Assembly: GCF_030929505.1 (NCBI RefSeq)
Contig: NZ_JAVFVV010000013.1
Coordinates: 62,001-126,000 of the forward strand
Source: Mesorhizobium sp. LHD-90
GTDB lineage: Bacteria; Pseudomonadota; Alphaproteobacteria; Rhizobiales; Rhizobiaceae
Direction of reading: 5' to 3'
DNA: 64,000 nt
Made by a program: the position numbers and the translations under genes
In this document: piece after piece, positions 8,118 through 16,783 of the stretch
Layout: the number at the start of each line of letters is the position of its first letter
Position numbering within the stretch: the stretch's first letter is position 1
Notes under the pieces: generated by a model
What the model saw: the letters and a program-made list of their open reading frames with translations, nothing else
Told to the model about the DNA's origin: nothing
The model's database searches: none

Positions 8118-9110
8118 CTACAGCAGTCCGGCCTTCTCGGCCTCGGCCCGAAGATTCTGGCGCGGCCGGGGGCCGATCTGCTGGATGACGAGGCCGGCGG
8201 CCAGCGAGCCGAGATCGCCGCAATGCTGCAGGTCGCGGCCGGTGGTGTAGCCGTAGAGGAAACCCGCGGCATAGAGGTCGCCGGCGCCGGTGGTGTCGAC
8301 GATCTCGTTTACGGGGATCGGCTTGATCGTCACCGTCTCGTCGCCGCGCACGATCACCGAGCCCTTTTCGGAGCGCGTCACGGCGGCGATCTTGCAGTCC
8401 TTGCGGATCAAGTCCAGCGCCGTCTCCAACGAGCTGGTCTTGTAGAGCGACTTGATCTCGTGGCTGTTGGCGAAGACGATATCGACCGTGCCCGAGCGCA
8501 TCAGCTCGAGGAACTCGCCGCGATAGCGGTCGACGCAGAAGGAATCCGACAGGGTCATCGACACCTGGCGGCCGGCCTGATGCGCCAGCTTCGCGGTCAT
8601 GCGGATGGCGTCCTTGGCGCGCGGCGGATCCCACAGGTAACCCTCGAAATAGGTGACCAGCGCACCCTTCGCCTTCTCCGGCTCGACGTCCTCCGGGCCG
8701 AGCTCGACGCAGGCGCCGAGATAGGTGTTCATCGAGCGCTCGCCGTCCGGCGTCACGAAGATCATCGAGCGCGCCGTCGGCGGCGGACCCTTCAGCGGCC
8801 TGGTGTCGAAGGCGACGCCCTGGGCGCGGATGTCGTGGTAATAGATGTCGCCGAGCGTATCCTCCGCCACCTTGCCGAAGAAGGCGGCGCGCCCGCCGAA
8901 GCTGGCGATGCCGGCCGCCGTGTTGCCGGCGCTGCCGCCGGACGCTTCGATGGCCGGGCCCATACGCTCGTAGAGCAGGTTGGCGCGGTCGGTGTCGATC
9001 AAGTTCATCGCCGCCTTGATGATGCCGTTGTCGGCGAGAAACGCCTCGTCGGCTTGGGCAATGATGTCGACGATCGCGTTACCGATGCACAGCACATCGT
9101 ATTGGCTCAT
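8118..9110 (-). CDS. PfkB family sugar/adenosine kinase
   Basis: A 330-residue ribokinase-fold kinase, annotated in relatives as adenosine kinase. It shows the N-terminal DVLCIGNAIVDI strand, the substrate segment GGSAGNTAAGIASFGG (about 58-73) and the C-terminal PfkB signature DTTGAGDLYAAGFLYG, whose Asp is the catalytic base (about 290). ATP-dependent phosphorylation of a nucleoside or sugar is established for the family; adenosine as substrate is inference. ATG 9110 starts the conserved MSQYDVLCIGN; the frame stays open upstream but without conserved sequence. It is divergent from the CysZ-like gene. Confidence 0.88.
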   Translation of the reverse strand: MSQYDVLCIGNAIVDIIAQADEAFLADNGIIKAAMNLIDTDRANLLYERMGPAIEASGGSAGNTAAGIASFGGRAAFFGKVAEDTLGDIYYHDIRAQGVAFDTRPLKGPPPTARSMIFVTPDGERSMNTYLGACVELGPEDVEPEKAKGALVTYFEGYLWDPPRAKDAIRMTAKLAHQAGRQVSMTLSDSFCVDRYRGEFLELMRSGTVDIVFANSHEIKSLYKTSSLETALDLIRKDCKIAAVTRSEKGSVIVRGDETVTIKPIPVNEIVDTTGAGDLYAAGFLYGYTTGRDLQHCGDLGSLAAGLVIQQIGPRPRQNLRAEAEKAGLL

Positions 9111-9272
9111 CCAGGAAACTCCGGCGGTGGGCAAATCCTTGGCGTTCTTGCACAGACGACGCGGCCGGGTCCAGAGATGGGCCGTCGCGCCGCGCAAGTT
9201 TCTTGTGCGCGTGCCCTGCGATCCCCATGTCGATCGCATCGGCGCGGCGAAAATCATGGAGACCAGCAAAGC

Positions 9273-9983
9273 ATGATCCTCGCAAGCGCCCGCGCCGCAC
9301 TGGGCCACCTGTTTTCTCCCCCGTTCCGCGGCGTGTTTTTCAAGACGCTGGGGCTGACGCTGCTGGCGCTCGTCGCTTTGTGGTTCGGGCTGGTGCAATT
9401 GTTCGAATGGCTGGCCTGGCCGTGGCTCGACACACTTCTGCCCGGCCTGCCGGGCTGGGCCGGCTGGCTCGGCGTGGTCGCGGCTGTTGTCGCCGGCATC
9501 GGGCTGGCGCTGGGCCTTGCCCTGCTGATCGCGCCGGTGACGGCGATCGTCGCCGGCTTCTTCCTCGACGACGTGGCCGAACTGGTGGAGCGGACCGACT
9601 ACCCGTCGGACCCGCCCGGCCGTCCGATACCAGCGCTGGCCAGCATCGCGCTGTCGCTGAAATTCTTCGGCATCGTGATTGCCGGCAATTTTTTCGCGCT
9701 GATGCTGCTGCTGGTGCCGGGGATAAACATCGGCGCCTTCTTCGTCGTCAACGGCTATCTGATCGGCCGCGAGTTCTTCGAATTCGCGGTGATGCGTTTT
9801 CAGCCCGAGGCGGAAGCCAAGGCGTTGAGGCGGCGCAATGCCGGCACTGTATTCCTCGCCGGCCTGGTCATCGCCGCCTTCATGGCGGTGCCGCTCTTGA
9901 ACCTGCTATCACCACTGTTCGCCTGCGCCATGATGGTGCACCTGCACAAGGCGGTCGCGGCCGAGGAAAGGCGGCGGGGCTAG
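9273..9983 (+). CDS. EI24/CysZ-like integral membrane protein
   Basis: A 236-residue membrane protein of the EI24/CysZ family; the characterised CysZ mediates sulfate uptake. Several hydrophobic spans are visible: LGLTLLALVALWFGLVQLFE, an Ala/Gly/Val-rich span around 70-100, FFGIVIAGNFFALMLLLVPG, and AGLVIAAFMAVPLLNLL near 205-225. The family's GYLIGREFFEFAVMR signature is present near 165-180. No cysteine-synthesis genes are nearby, so sulfate transport is not certain. ATG 9273 is the first conserved start. It is convergent with the PEP mutase family gene and shares four bases with it at the 3' ends. Confidence 0.85.
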   Translation: MILASARAALGHLFSPPFRGVFFKTLGLTLLALVALWFGLVQLFEWLAWPWLDTLLPGLPGWAGWLGVVAAVVAGIGLALGLALLIAPVTAIVAGFFLDDVAELVERTDYPSDPPGRPIPALASIALSLKFFGIVIAGNFFALMLLLVPGINIGAFFVVNGYLIGREFFEFAVMRFQPEAEAKALRRRNAGTVFLAGLVIAAFMAVPLLNLLSPLFACAMMVHLHKAVAAEERRRG

Positions 9984-10786
9984 CCGGCTTTGGAGAAAAG
10001 CGCTCCCATCTCGGCGAAGGACATGCCCTGGCGTGAAAACTCGAACGAGCCGTTTTCGAGGATTTCGGCTGCCGCCCGCCGGACCGCGCCGAAAGCGAAA
10101 TTGGTGAGTTTAGAGCCGAGCGAGATGCGCTTGACGCCGGCCTCCGCCAGCGCCGCCACCGTCAGTTCCGGCACGGCCAGCACATTGACCGGGCGCGACA
10201 CAGAGGAGCAGATGGTCCGCACCGTTTCGATGTCGGAGATGCCCGGCGCATACACCACGTCGGCGCCGGCTCCGGCGAAGGCCTGCAGCCGCCTGATGGT
10301 GTCGTCGAGATCGTTCCTGCCCCACAGGAAATTCTCGCAGCGTGCGGTGAAGACGAAACCGTGCTTCACCGCCCGCGCGGCTTCCGCCGCGGCGGCGACA
10401 CGTTCCACGGCCTGCGAGAACCCGTAGATGGGATTGGAGGGATCGCCGGTATGGTCCTCGATCGAGCAGCCCGCCAGTCCGGCCGCCTCGGCGGCGAAGA
10501 TGGTCTCCGCGGCGCTGTCGGGGCTGTCGCCCTTGCCTTTTTCGAGGTCGGCGTTGATCGGCAGGTCGACGGCCGCGACCATGTCACGGCAATGCGCCAT
10601 CATCGCCTCGAAGCCGACCGCGCCATCCACCAGCCCGCGCGAGAAGGCAAAACCGGCGCTGGTGGTGGCCAGCGCCTTGAAGCCGAGCGAGGCGAGCAGC
10701 TTGGCCGTGCCCGGATCCCACGGATTCGGCATGACGAAGGCCCCGGCGGCCTGATGGAGATCGTGAAAAACCCTGCCCTTGTCCAT
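9980..10786 (-). CDS. isocitrate lyase/PEP mutase family protein
   Basis: A 268-residue TIM-barrel protein of the PEP mutase/isocitrate lyase superfamily, whose members form or cleave C-C or P-C bonds of small oxo-acids. FVMPNPWDPGTAKLL is typical of the N-terminus. LPINADLEKG supplies the metal Asp, and GCSIEDHTGD is the family's acidic metal motif. The KKCGH-type lyase loop is not seen; ARCENFLWG occupies a similar place, favouring the oxaloacetate-decarboxylase or carboxyphosphonoenolpyruvate-like subgroups. Substrate unknown. Divergent from moeB, separated by 144 bases. Confidence 0.85.
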   Translation of the reverse strand: MDKGRVFHDLHQAAGAFVMPNPWDPGTAKLLASLGFKALATTSAGFAFSRGLVDGAVGFEAMMAHCRDMVAAVDLPINADLEKGKGDSPDSAAETIFAAEAAGLAGCSIEDHTGDPSNPIYGFSQAVERVAAAAEAARAVKHGFVFTARCENFLWGRNDLDDTIRRLQAFAGAGADVVYAPGISDIETVRTICSSVSRPVNVLAVPELTVAALAEAGVKRISLGSKLTNFAFGAVRRAAAEILENGSFEFSRQGMSFAEMGALFSKAG

Positions 10787-10930
10787 GACCGTACCCGCTT
10801 GCTGGAATTCATCCGTTGGTCAATTTTACTCCGCCGCGACGGCGCGGCAAAGCGGTGGATTGAAACACTCCTGCCGGTTTGCGGCGGCAGCGCCATTCAA
10901 ATCCGTCTGCGGCCACGTTATCTTCCCGCC

Positions 10931-11689
10931 ATGAACGCCGCTCCTTTCACCTCCGACGAACTCGAACGTTACGCGCGCCACATCGTGCTGCCGGAGGTCG
11001 GCGGGCCGGGCCAGCAGAAGCTGAAGCGCGCCCGCGTGCTGGTGATCGGCGCCGGCGGGCTCGGCGCGCCGGTGCTGCAATATCTGGCGGCGGCCGGCGT
11101 CGGCACGCTCGGCGTTGTCGACGACGACACGGTGTCGCTCTCCAACCTGCAGCGGCAGGTAATCCACGACACCGGCTCGGTCGGCGACAAGAAGAACGCC
11201 AGCGCCGCGCGCTCCATCGCCCGCATCAACCCGAACGTGACCGTCGAGACCCATGATTTCCGCATCACGGCGGACAATGCACGCGAGCTTGTGCGCGGCT
11301 ACGATCTGGTCGCCGACGGCTCGGACAATTTCGACACCCGCTACGCCGTGGCGGACGCCTGTACGGCGGAGGAAAAGCCTCTGGTGCATGCGGCGGTCGG
11401 CCGCTTCGACGGGTCGCTGACCGTGCTGAAACCCTTCGAGGCGGGGGCCGACGGTCGCAAGAATCCTTCCTACCGGGACCTGTTTCCCGAACCACCGCCG
11501 CCCGGCATGGTGCCGTCCTGCGCCGAAGCCGGCGTGCTCGGTGCGCTCACTGGCGTGATCGGCACACTGCAGGCGATGGAAGTGATCAAGCTGATCACCG
11601 GCATAGGCGAGCCGCTTGTCGGCCGGCTGCTGCTCTATGACGGGCTGGCCGCGCAGTTCGACACGATCCGCTACAAGGCAGCGCTATGA
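10931..11689 (+). CDS. moeB: HesA/MoeB/ThiF family adenylyltransferase
   Basis: E1-like enzyme that adenylates the C-terminal glycine of a sulfur-carrier protein (MoaD for molybdopterin, or ThiS). In 252 residues: RYARHIVLPEVG start, nucleotide loop GAGGLGAPV (about 38-46), NLQRQVIH with the essential Arg, DGSDNFDTRY, and the C-terminal VPSCAEAGVLGALTGVIG with the conserved Cys. The CxxC zinc pairs of E. coli MoeB are absent (PSYRDLFPEPP at the first position), and there is no rhodanese domain. It heads a five-gene chain joined by 4-base overlaps. Choice of MoaD versus ThiS as partner is open. Confidence 0.88.
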   Translation: MNAAPFTSDELERYARHIVLPEVGGPGQQKLKRARVLVIGAGGLGAPVLQYLAAAGVGTLGVVDDDTVSLSNLQRQVIHDTGSVGDKKNASAARSIARINPNVTVETHDFRITADNARELVRGYDLVADGSDNFDTRYAVADACTAEEKPLVHAAVGRFDGSLTVLKPFEAGADGRKNPSYRDLFPEPPPPGMVPSCAEAGVLGALTGVIGTLQAMEVIKLITGIGEPLVGRLLLYDGLAAQFDTIRYKAAL

Positions 11690-12165
11690 ACCGTGTGAAG
11701 GTGGCGCCGCTACAGGCGGATTTCGACGACTGGGACGGGCTGCTGGCGCTGGTCCGCCGCGCCTTCTCTTATATGGACGGCATCATCGATCCGCCCTCCT
11801 CCGCCCACCAACTGACAGCGGACTCGCTGCGCACCAAGGCACGGACCGAAACTATCTTCCTCGCACATACGGACGGCCGGCTGGCCGGCTGCGTCGCGCT
11901 CGCCGAGTGCGGCGACCATTTTTATCTCGGCAAGCTGGCGGTCGAGCCGGATTTGCAGGGGAAGGGCATCGGCAGGCTGCTGGTCGAAGCGGCCGAGCGT
12001 TTTGCGCGCGTGGGCGGCAAGCCGGTCATCGAATTGCAGACGCGGATCGAGCTCGAGGGCAACCAAAGAACCTTCGCCCGGCTCGGCTTCCTCGAGACAG
12101 GACGCACGGCGCATCCGGGTTTTGACAGGCCCACCTCGATCACCATGCGCAGGGTTTTGGCGTGA
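11686..12165 (+). CDS. GNAT family N-acetyltransferase
   Basis: A 159-residue GNAT-fold acetyltransferase using acetyl-CoA; substrate unknown. The acetyl-CoA loop is seen as FYLGKLAVEPDLQGKGIGRLLVEAA (about 85-109), with Q/RxxGxG as QGKGIG, followed by IELQTRIELEGNQRTFARLGF. ATG 11686 overlaps the moeB stop (ATGA), and its stop overlaps the GTG start of the aconitase X gene, so it is translated within that chain. Confidence 0.87.
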   Translation: MNRVKVAPLQADFDDWDGLLALVRRAFSYMDGIIDPPSSAHQLTADSLRTKARTETIFLAHTDGRLAGCVALAECGDHFYLGKLAVEPDLQGKGIGRLLVEAAERFARVGGKPVIELQTRIELEGNQRTFARLGFLETGRTAHPGFDRPTSITMRRVLA

Positions 12166-13415
12166 GCCTGTCGCTGAACGAGCAGGAACGGACAATCGCC
12201 GCCGGGCAGGACAGCCCGGCGATGGCGATGCGCATCGTTGCCGAAAGCGCCCGGCTGCTTGGCGCGCCGCGGCTGATCCCGATCGCCTCGGCGCATATAG
12301 ACGGGGCGCTTTATCACGGCGATTCCGGCACGCTGTTCGCCGAAAGGCTGGTCGCGGGCGGCGCGCGGGTCGTGGTGCGCTCGACGCTGAATGTCGGCGC
12401 GCTGGACCTGACGGGCTGCTCGCGCGGGCGGCTGGAGGAGCCGGCGCGCGGCATGGCACGGCGCATGATGGACGCCTATCGGAAACTCGGCTGCGAGCCG
12501 AGCTGGACCTGCGCGCCCTATCAAGCCGGGCACCGCCCGGCTTTCGGCAGCGACGTCGCCTGGGGTGAATCGAATGCCGTGGTGTTCTGCAATTCCGCGC
12601 TCGGAGCGCGCACCAACCGCTACGGCGATTTTCTGGACATCGCCTGCGCCATATCGGGTCGCGCGCCCGACTGCGGGTTGCACCGGCCGGAGAACCGCGG
12701 GGCCAGGCTGGTTTTCGATCTCCGCAAGCTGCCGGTTGCCTTTACGCGGTCCGAGATCGCCTGGCCGGTTCTGGGCAGCCTGTACGGGCGGCTCGTTGGT
12801 GACACGGTCGGTGTTGTCGTCGGCGTCGATGCCCATCCCGGCGACGACGCGCTGAAAGCCTTCGGCGCGGCGGCGGCCTCCACCGGCGAGGTCGGGCTGT
12901 TCCATATCGCCGGCGTCACGCCAGAAGCGCCCGACCTTGCCACAGCGCTCGGCGAGCAGTCGCCGGAAACGAGCATCGTGGTGACCGACCAGATGGCACG
13001 CGACGCGCAGGTGCGGCTCTCCACGGCCGAAAGCGTCGACCGCGTCGACGCCGTGGCGATCGGTAGCCCGCATCTTTCGGCGGCCGAGGTCGAACGTCTC
13101 GAAGCGCTGATCGCCGGCCGAAAGCTTGCCGTGCCGCTTTATGCCTGCACCGGCCGGCATGTGCTGGCGTCCCTGGAAGCGGACGGCCGCCGCAAGGCGC
13201 TGGAGGCCGCTGGCGTGGTCGTGGTCGCGGACACCTGCGTGGTAGTCACGCCGATCCTGCCCGACAGGACAGGCGGCGTGCTGATGACCAATTCCGGAAA
13301 ATTCGCACAGTACGCGCCGGGCAACACCGGTTATGCCGTGCTCTACGGCTCGATGGCCGAATGCGTGGAAAGTGCTGTCGCCGGACGACCTGCCTATGCC
13401 GGGCCGGCCGCATGA
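12162..13415 (+). CDS. aconitase X, large (catalytic) subunit
   Basis: A 417-residue protein of the AcnX (former DUF521) family, Fe-S hydro-lyases. Characterised bacterial members dehydrate cis-3-hydroxy-L-proline, archaeal ones mevalonate 5-phosphate. Family marks: IPIASAHIDGALYHGDSG near 40-57, LNVGALD, then YQAGHRPAFGSDVAWGESNAVVFCNS (about 126-151) and a C-terminal CVVVTPILPDRTGGVLMTNSGKFAQY, with conserved Cys residues for the cluster. GTG 12162 overlaps the upstream stop by four bases. No hydroxyproline catabolic gene is adjacent, so the substrate here is not settled. Confidence 0.87.
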   Translation: MSLSLNEQERTIAAGQDSPAMAMRIVAESARLLGAPRLIPIASAHIDGALYHGDSGTLFAERLVAGGARVVVRSTLNVGALDLTGCSRGRLEEPARGMARRMMDAYRKLGCEPSWTCAPYQAGHRPAFGSDVAWGESNAVVFCNSALGARTNRYGDFLDIACAISGRAPDCGLHRPENRGARLVFDLRKLPVAFTRSEIAWPVLGSLYGRLVGDTVGVVVGVDAHPGDDALKAFGAAAASTGEVGLFHIAGVTPEAPDLATALGEQSPETSIVVTDQMARDAQVRLSTAESVDRVDAVAIGSPHLSAAEVERLEALIAGRKLAVPLYACTGRHVLASLEADGRRKALEAAGVVVVADTCVVVTPILPDRTGGVLMTNSGKFAQYAPGNTGYAVLYGSMAECVESAVAGRPAYAGPAA

Positions 13416-13897
13416 CGGGCGCCGATACATCGCCGCAGAAAGAGCCCCCACCGCAGCGGCTTCTGGCGGAAGTGCTGGTGCCGGGAACGGCCGGCACGGG
13501 CGAGGCGCTGGTGCTGTCGGCGCCGATCAGTTTCTGGGGCGGCGTCGATCCGGCAAGCGGTCGCATCGCCGACGTGCGCCATCCCGAGCATGGCGCGACC
13601 ATTGCCGGAAAAATTCTGTTTCTGCCGGGCACCATCGGCTCGTCCTCGGCCTCGGCCGTGCTGCTGGAGCTTGTCCGCAACGGCCATGCGCCGACGGCCA
13701 TCGTCATGCATGAGCCGGACGCGATCCTATTGCTCGGCATCATCGTGGCGCGCGAAATGGGGTGGCCGACGCCGGTGGCTGTGAGGCTTGATTCAGGTCA
13801 ATTTCCAACGTTTGCATGTGCGCGGGTCGTTGTCGGGGCCGATGGTTCGATTAGAATTGCCGATAGCGTCTGTGAGCCAGCAGAGATCAAAACATGA
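13412..13897 (+). CDS. aconitase X, small (swivel) subunit
   Basis: A 161-residue DUF126-type protein, the separate swivel domain of two-subunit AcnX enzymes. Recognisable: EALVLSAPISFWGGVDP, then GRIADVRHPEHGATIAGKILFLPGTIGSSSAS (about 48-79), whose Gly/Ser-rich loop binds the substrate carboxylate in the aconitase fold. ATG 13412 overlaps the large-subunit stop (ATGA), and its own stop overlaps the next GNAT start. Large and small subunits are in the usual order. The last 35 codons are richer in A/T than the rest. Confidence 0.87.
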   Translation: MTGADTSPQKEPPPQRLLAEVLVPGTAGTGEALVLSAPISFWGGVDPASGRIADVRHPEHGATIAGKILFLPGTIGSSSASAVLLELVRNGHAPTAIVMHEPDAILLLGIIVAREMGWPTPVAVRLDSGQFPTFACARVVVGADGSIRIADSVCEPAEIKT

Positions 13898-14493
13898 CGG
13901 TGTTGATCCGAACCGCCACCCGCAACGACGCGCTGCATGTGGCCGCTATCGTCGACATAGCTGGGCACGGAATCGATCTGGGCAGTTGGTTACGCGATCT
14001 GGACGCGGATCACGCCGTGCTATCGGTCGCGCGTCGAGCGGCATCGGCCGACTCGAATAGCGCGTATCACTTCTCGAGGGCTCACCTGATTGAACTGGAC
14101 GGAGAGGTGGCAGGCGGTCTTGTCGGCAGCCTGCTCACCGGAGACGAAAACGAAGTACTCGATCCCGGATCGCCAATCCAACCGTTGGTGACACTGGAAA
14201 CGCGCCTGCCCGGATACTGGTCGATCCTGGCCATCGCCGTCTATCCGGAGTTTCGCGGCAAGGGCCTGGCGCAAGAGTTGTTGGCCCACGCAACTGGTTT
14301 GGCGGTTACTTGCGGTGCGAAGGGGCTCTCACTTGTCGTCGAAGACACCAACGCTTCGGCAATCGCACTCTACGGTCGCATGGGCTACGCGATGGCTGAG
14401 ACGCTTCCCTGGATCGCCTATTCCGGACGGTCCGGTCCAAAGAATTGGATGATGATGAAGAAAGGTCTTGGTCCGGAGCGCTCTACCTCCTGA
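13894..14493 (+). CDS. GNAT family N-acetyltransferase
   Basis: A 199-residue acetyltransferase ending the moeB chain by a 4-base overlap. The acetyl-CoA motif is YWSILAIAVYPEFRGKGLAQELLAHA (about 109-134), followed by GLSLVVEDTNASAIALYGRMGY, typical of single-domain GNATs acting on amines or amino acids. It is distinct in sequence from the first GNAT in this chain (11686-12165). Substrate unknown. A link to aconitase X is suggested only by gene coupling. Confidence 0.87.
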   Translation: MTVLIRTATRNDALHVAAIVDIAGHGIDLGSWLRDLDADHAVLSVARRAASADSNSAYHFSRAHLIELDGEVAGGLVGSLLTGDENEVLDPGSPIQPLVTLETRLPGYWSILAIAVYPEFRGKGLAQELLAHATGLAVTCGAKGLSLVVEDTNASAIALYGRMGYAMAETLPWIAYSGRSGPKNWMMMKKGLGPERSTS

Positions 14494-14544
14494 CCGTCAT
14501 TTGAGGTAGCGCGCAAAGGTCGACACTCCATTTGCTGCCCTTCC

Positions 14545-15534
14545 TCAGAACCGCCACTTCATCCCCTGCTCGGGGATGATGAAATTCACGCCGAGATCAT
14601 TGCCCGCCTGCAACTCCTTCAGGATGTCCTCCTGCGGCAACGGACCTTTCTTCAGCGAATATTTGATGTGGCTGATCACCACGGGCAGGTCCTTGAGGCT
14701 GCCTTTTCCGGCCTTCTCTTCCAGTCCGTGCAGCGACTTCAGCAGCCAGGCCGGCGTCAGGTGCCCGAACAAAAACTTGTCCGGCTGTGCATTGGTGTAG
14801 GACACCTCGATGATGATGGCCTTCAGTTGCCTGGCACGAACCTTGTCGGCGACGGCGGTCCAGATGTCGGCGATTCTCGTCGCCTTTTCCACTTCGTCCG
14901 GCCCCGTGTCGCCGAAGCAGAGCAGCGCGTCCTTGCCGTTCTCGACCAGGAAGGCCGTTGATTCCACCCCGCCATGGCTGAGCGGGAAGGCGGTGACGCT
15001 CATGCCTGTCCCTGTAAGCTCCACCTTACCGGACGCCGGCAGGTCGCGATACTCGTATTTCTTGAGCAGCGGCTCCTTGCCCCTATTGCCGAAATTGGGC
15101 CAGGCCTCCCAATTGAAGTAGGTCTGCTCGATGTCGCTGTTCACCGAGGGCAGCGCGTAGATCGGCTTCTTGGCGTCGTCCGGCGAGGCGGCGATCAGAC
15201 CGGCGATGTGGTCGAGATGGGCGTGGCTGATGAGATAGCCCCTGATCCGGTCCGTCAGCATGTAGCCCACCCGCGTGTAGGGCGAATCGGCCGGAACAGT
15301 CACCGTGTCGAAGGCGCCCTTGGCTTCCGCGACGCGCAGTCCGGCGACCAGCGCGCCGGCATCGCAGGTTACACCGCGCGGGTCCCCATGCGGCGAAATC
15401 AGGTAGGCGCTGAGATTGCCGTCCTCGATGCCACCGCGTGCGCCGAGCGTCACCACGTCGAAGCCCTCGCCTGCCCGGCTGAGTGTCGGCAAGGCGAAAC
15501 ATGCCGCGAGCGCGAACAAAATCGTCCGTTTCAT
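14545..15534 (-). CDS. class II 3',5'-cyclic-nucleotide phosphodiesterase, periplasmic
   Basis: A 329-residue metallo-beta-lactamase-fold hydrolase of the PDEase II group, which cleaves 3',5'-cyclic AMP. A signal peptide is evident (MKRTILFALAACFALPTLSRAG), pointing to the periplasm. The metal motif SHAHLDHIAG sits near 102-111, further His/Asp ligands in LSHGGVESTAF and CFGDTGPDEVEKA, and the family's VVISHIKYSLK near 286. Substrate by family is cAMP; another cyclic nucleotide cannot be excluded. Convergent with the GNAT gene and followed upstream by the hydroxyacid dehydrogenase. Confidence 0.85.
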   Translation of the reverse strand: MKRTILFALAACFALPTLSRAGEGFDVVTLGARGGIEDGNLSAYLISPHGDPRGVTCDAGALVAGLRVAEAKGAFDTVTVPADSPYTRVGYMLTDRIRGYLISHAHLDHIAGLIAASPDDAKKPIYALPSVNSDIEQTYFNWEAWPNFGNRGKEPLLKKYEYRDLPASGKVELTGTGMSVTAFPLSHGGVESTAFLVENGKDALLCFGDTGPDEVEKATRIADIWTAVADKVRARQLKAIIIEVSYTNAQPDKFLFGHLTPAWLLKSLHGLEEKAGKGSLKDLPVVISHIKYSLKKGPLPQEDILKELQAGNDLGVNFIIPEQGMKWRF

Positions 15535-15610
15535 GAAGGGCCCCTCGATTGTGTTGGGAGCGCATAGCGCCCGCTGATGACGCAGCCGTGTCGGACGAGG
15601 CCGCGACGCC

Positions 15611-16612
15611 TCAGGTTCGGTTCGGCAGCACGCGGTCCGGCGGACGGTGTCCGTCGAAGAAGGTGCGGATGTTGATGATGACCTTCTCGCCCATGTCGAT
15701 GCGGCCCTCGATGGTGGCCGAACCCATATGCGGCAGGATGACGACCTTGCCCCTGGCGGCGAGCTTCACCAGTTTTGGGTTGACGGCGGGCTCATGCTCA
15801 AACACGTCGAGCCCGGCGCCGGCGATCTTGCCGTCCTGCAGCATCTTGATCAGCGTCTCCTCGTCGATCAGGTCGCCGCGCGCCGTATTGACGATGTATG
15901 CCGTCGGTTGCAGAAGCGCCAGCCGCCGCGCCGAGAGCAAATGGAAAGTCGCGGGCGTCGACGGGCAGTTGATGGAAATGATGTCCATGCGCGCCAGCAT
16001 CTGGTCGAGGCTCTCCCAGTAGGTCGCCTCCAGCTCGTCCTCGATGCTTGACAGGGCGCGGTGGCGGTTGTGGTAATGGATCGACAGGCCGAAGGCCTTG
16101 GCGCGGCGCGCCACGGCGGTGCCGATTCGTCCCATGCCGACGATTCCGAGCCGCTTTCCGGTGAAGCGGCGCCCCAGCATCCAGGTCGGCGACCAGCCCT
16201 CCCATTTCGCCGGATGCTCAAGGATGTTGGCGCCCTCGGTCAGCCGGCGGGGCACGGCGAGCATCAGCGCCATGGTCATGTCGGCGGTGTCCTCGGTCAG
16301 GACGCCGGGCGTGTTGGTGACGGTGATTCCTTTGCGGGCCGCCGCCTCAACGTCGATCTTGTCGACGCCGTTGCCGAAATTGGCGATCAGCCTGAGGGCT
16401 TTGCCGGCCTGCTCGATCAGCGGCGCGTCGATGCGGTCGGTGACCGTCGGCACCAGCACGTCCGCCTCCTTGACCGCAGCGACCAGTTCGGCCTGGGTCA
16501 TCGGGCGGTCGTCGACGTTCAGCCTTGCGTCGAAAAGCTCGCGCATGCGGGTCTCGACCTGGTCCGGAAGCTTGCGGGTAATGACGACGAGAGGCTTTTT
16601 CTTACCCGCCAT
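15611..16612 (-). CDS. D-2-hydroxyacid dehydrogenase (glyoxylate/hydroxypyruvate reductase type)
   Basis: A 333-residue NAD(P)-dependent reductase of the D-isomer 2-hydroxyacid dehydrogenase family, probably acting on glyoxylate, hydroxypyruvate or D-glycerate. Core marks: IANFGNGVDKIDV, TNTPGVLTEDTADMTMAL, the nucleotide fold LGIVGMGRIGTAVARRAKAFG (about 150-170) and NTARGDLIDEETL with the catalytic Arg. GLDVFEHEP (Glu) and ILPHMGSAT (His) follow. ATG 16612 starts MAGKKKPLVVITRKLP; the frame is open much further upstream across unrelated sequence. Divergent from the SH3-domain gene. Confidence 0.9.
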   Translation of the reverse strand: MAGKKKPLVVITRKLPDQVETRMRELFDARLNVDDRPMTQAELVAAVKEADVLVPTVTDRIDAPLIEQAGKALRLIANFGNGVDKIDVEAAARKGITVTNTPGVLTEDTADMTMALMLAVPRRLTEGANILEHPAKWEGWSPTWMLGRRFTGKRLGIVGMGRIGTAVARRAKAFGLSIHYHNRHRALSSIEDELEATYWESLDQMLARMDIISINCPSTPATFHLLSARRLALLQPTAYIVNTARGDLIDEETLIKMLQDGKIAGAGLDVFEHEPAVNPKLVKLAARGKVVILPHMGSATIEGRIDMGEKVIINIRTFFDGHRPPDRVLPNRT

Positions 16613-16783
16613 TGTTTCCTCGAATCCGGGTCCCGTTGAGACCTCTTTAACCAAGACAGGCGAAACTTGAAGCCGGTCCGGCGCGAGAGCCTGTGTAACA
16701 AGCGGTCGGGCCGATGACAAAGAAAAAGGCGCCCAGCCGTCCGGCAGGTGCTTCGAGTTCAGGTGTACGAAAGGTCTGGTCCC

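Noticed and set aside
7651-8188. Small plus-strand frames at 7651-8004 and 7814-8188 as real genes
   Set aside because: No ribosome sites, Arg/Pro/Ser-rich products, no motifs, and mutual overlap in different frames.
8013-9273. A plus-strand extension of the CysZ-like gene across the kinase gene
   Set aside because: The frame is open by GC bias, but the conserved membrane protein begins at 9273 and the kinase motifs are on the minus strand.
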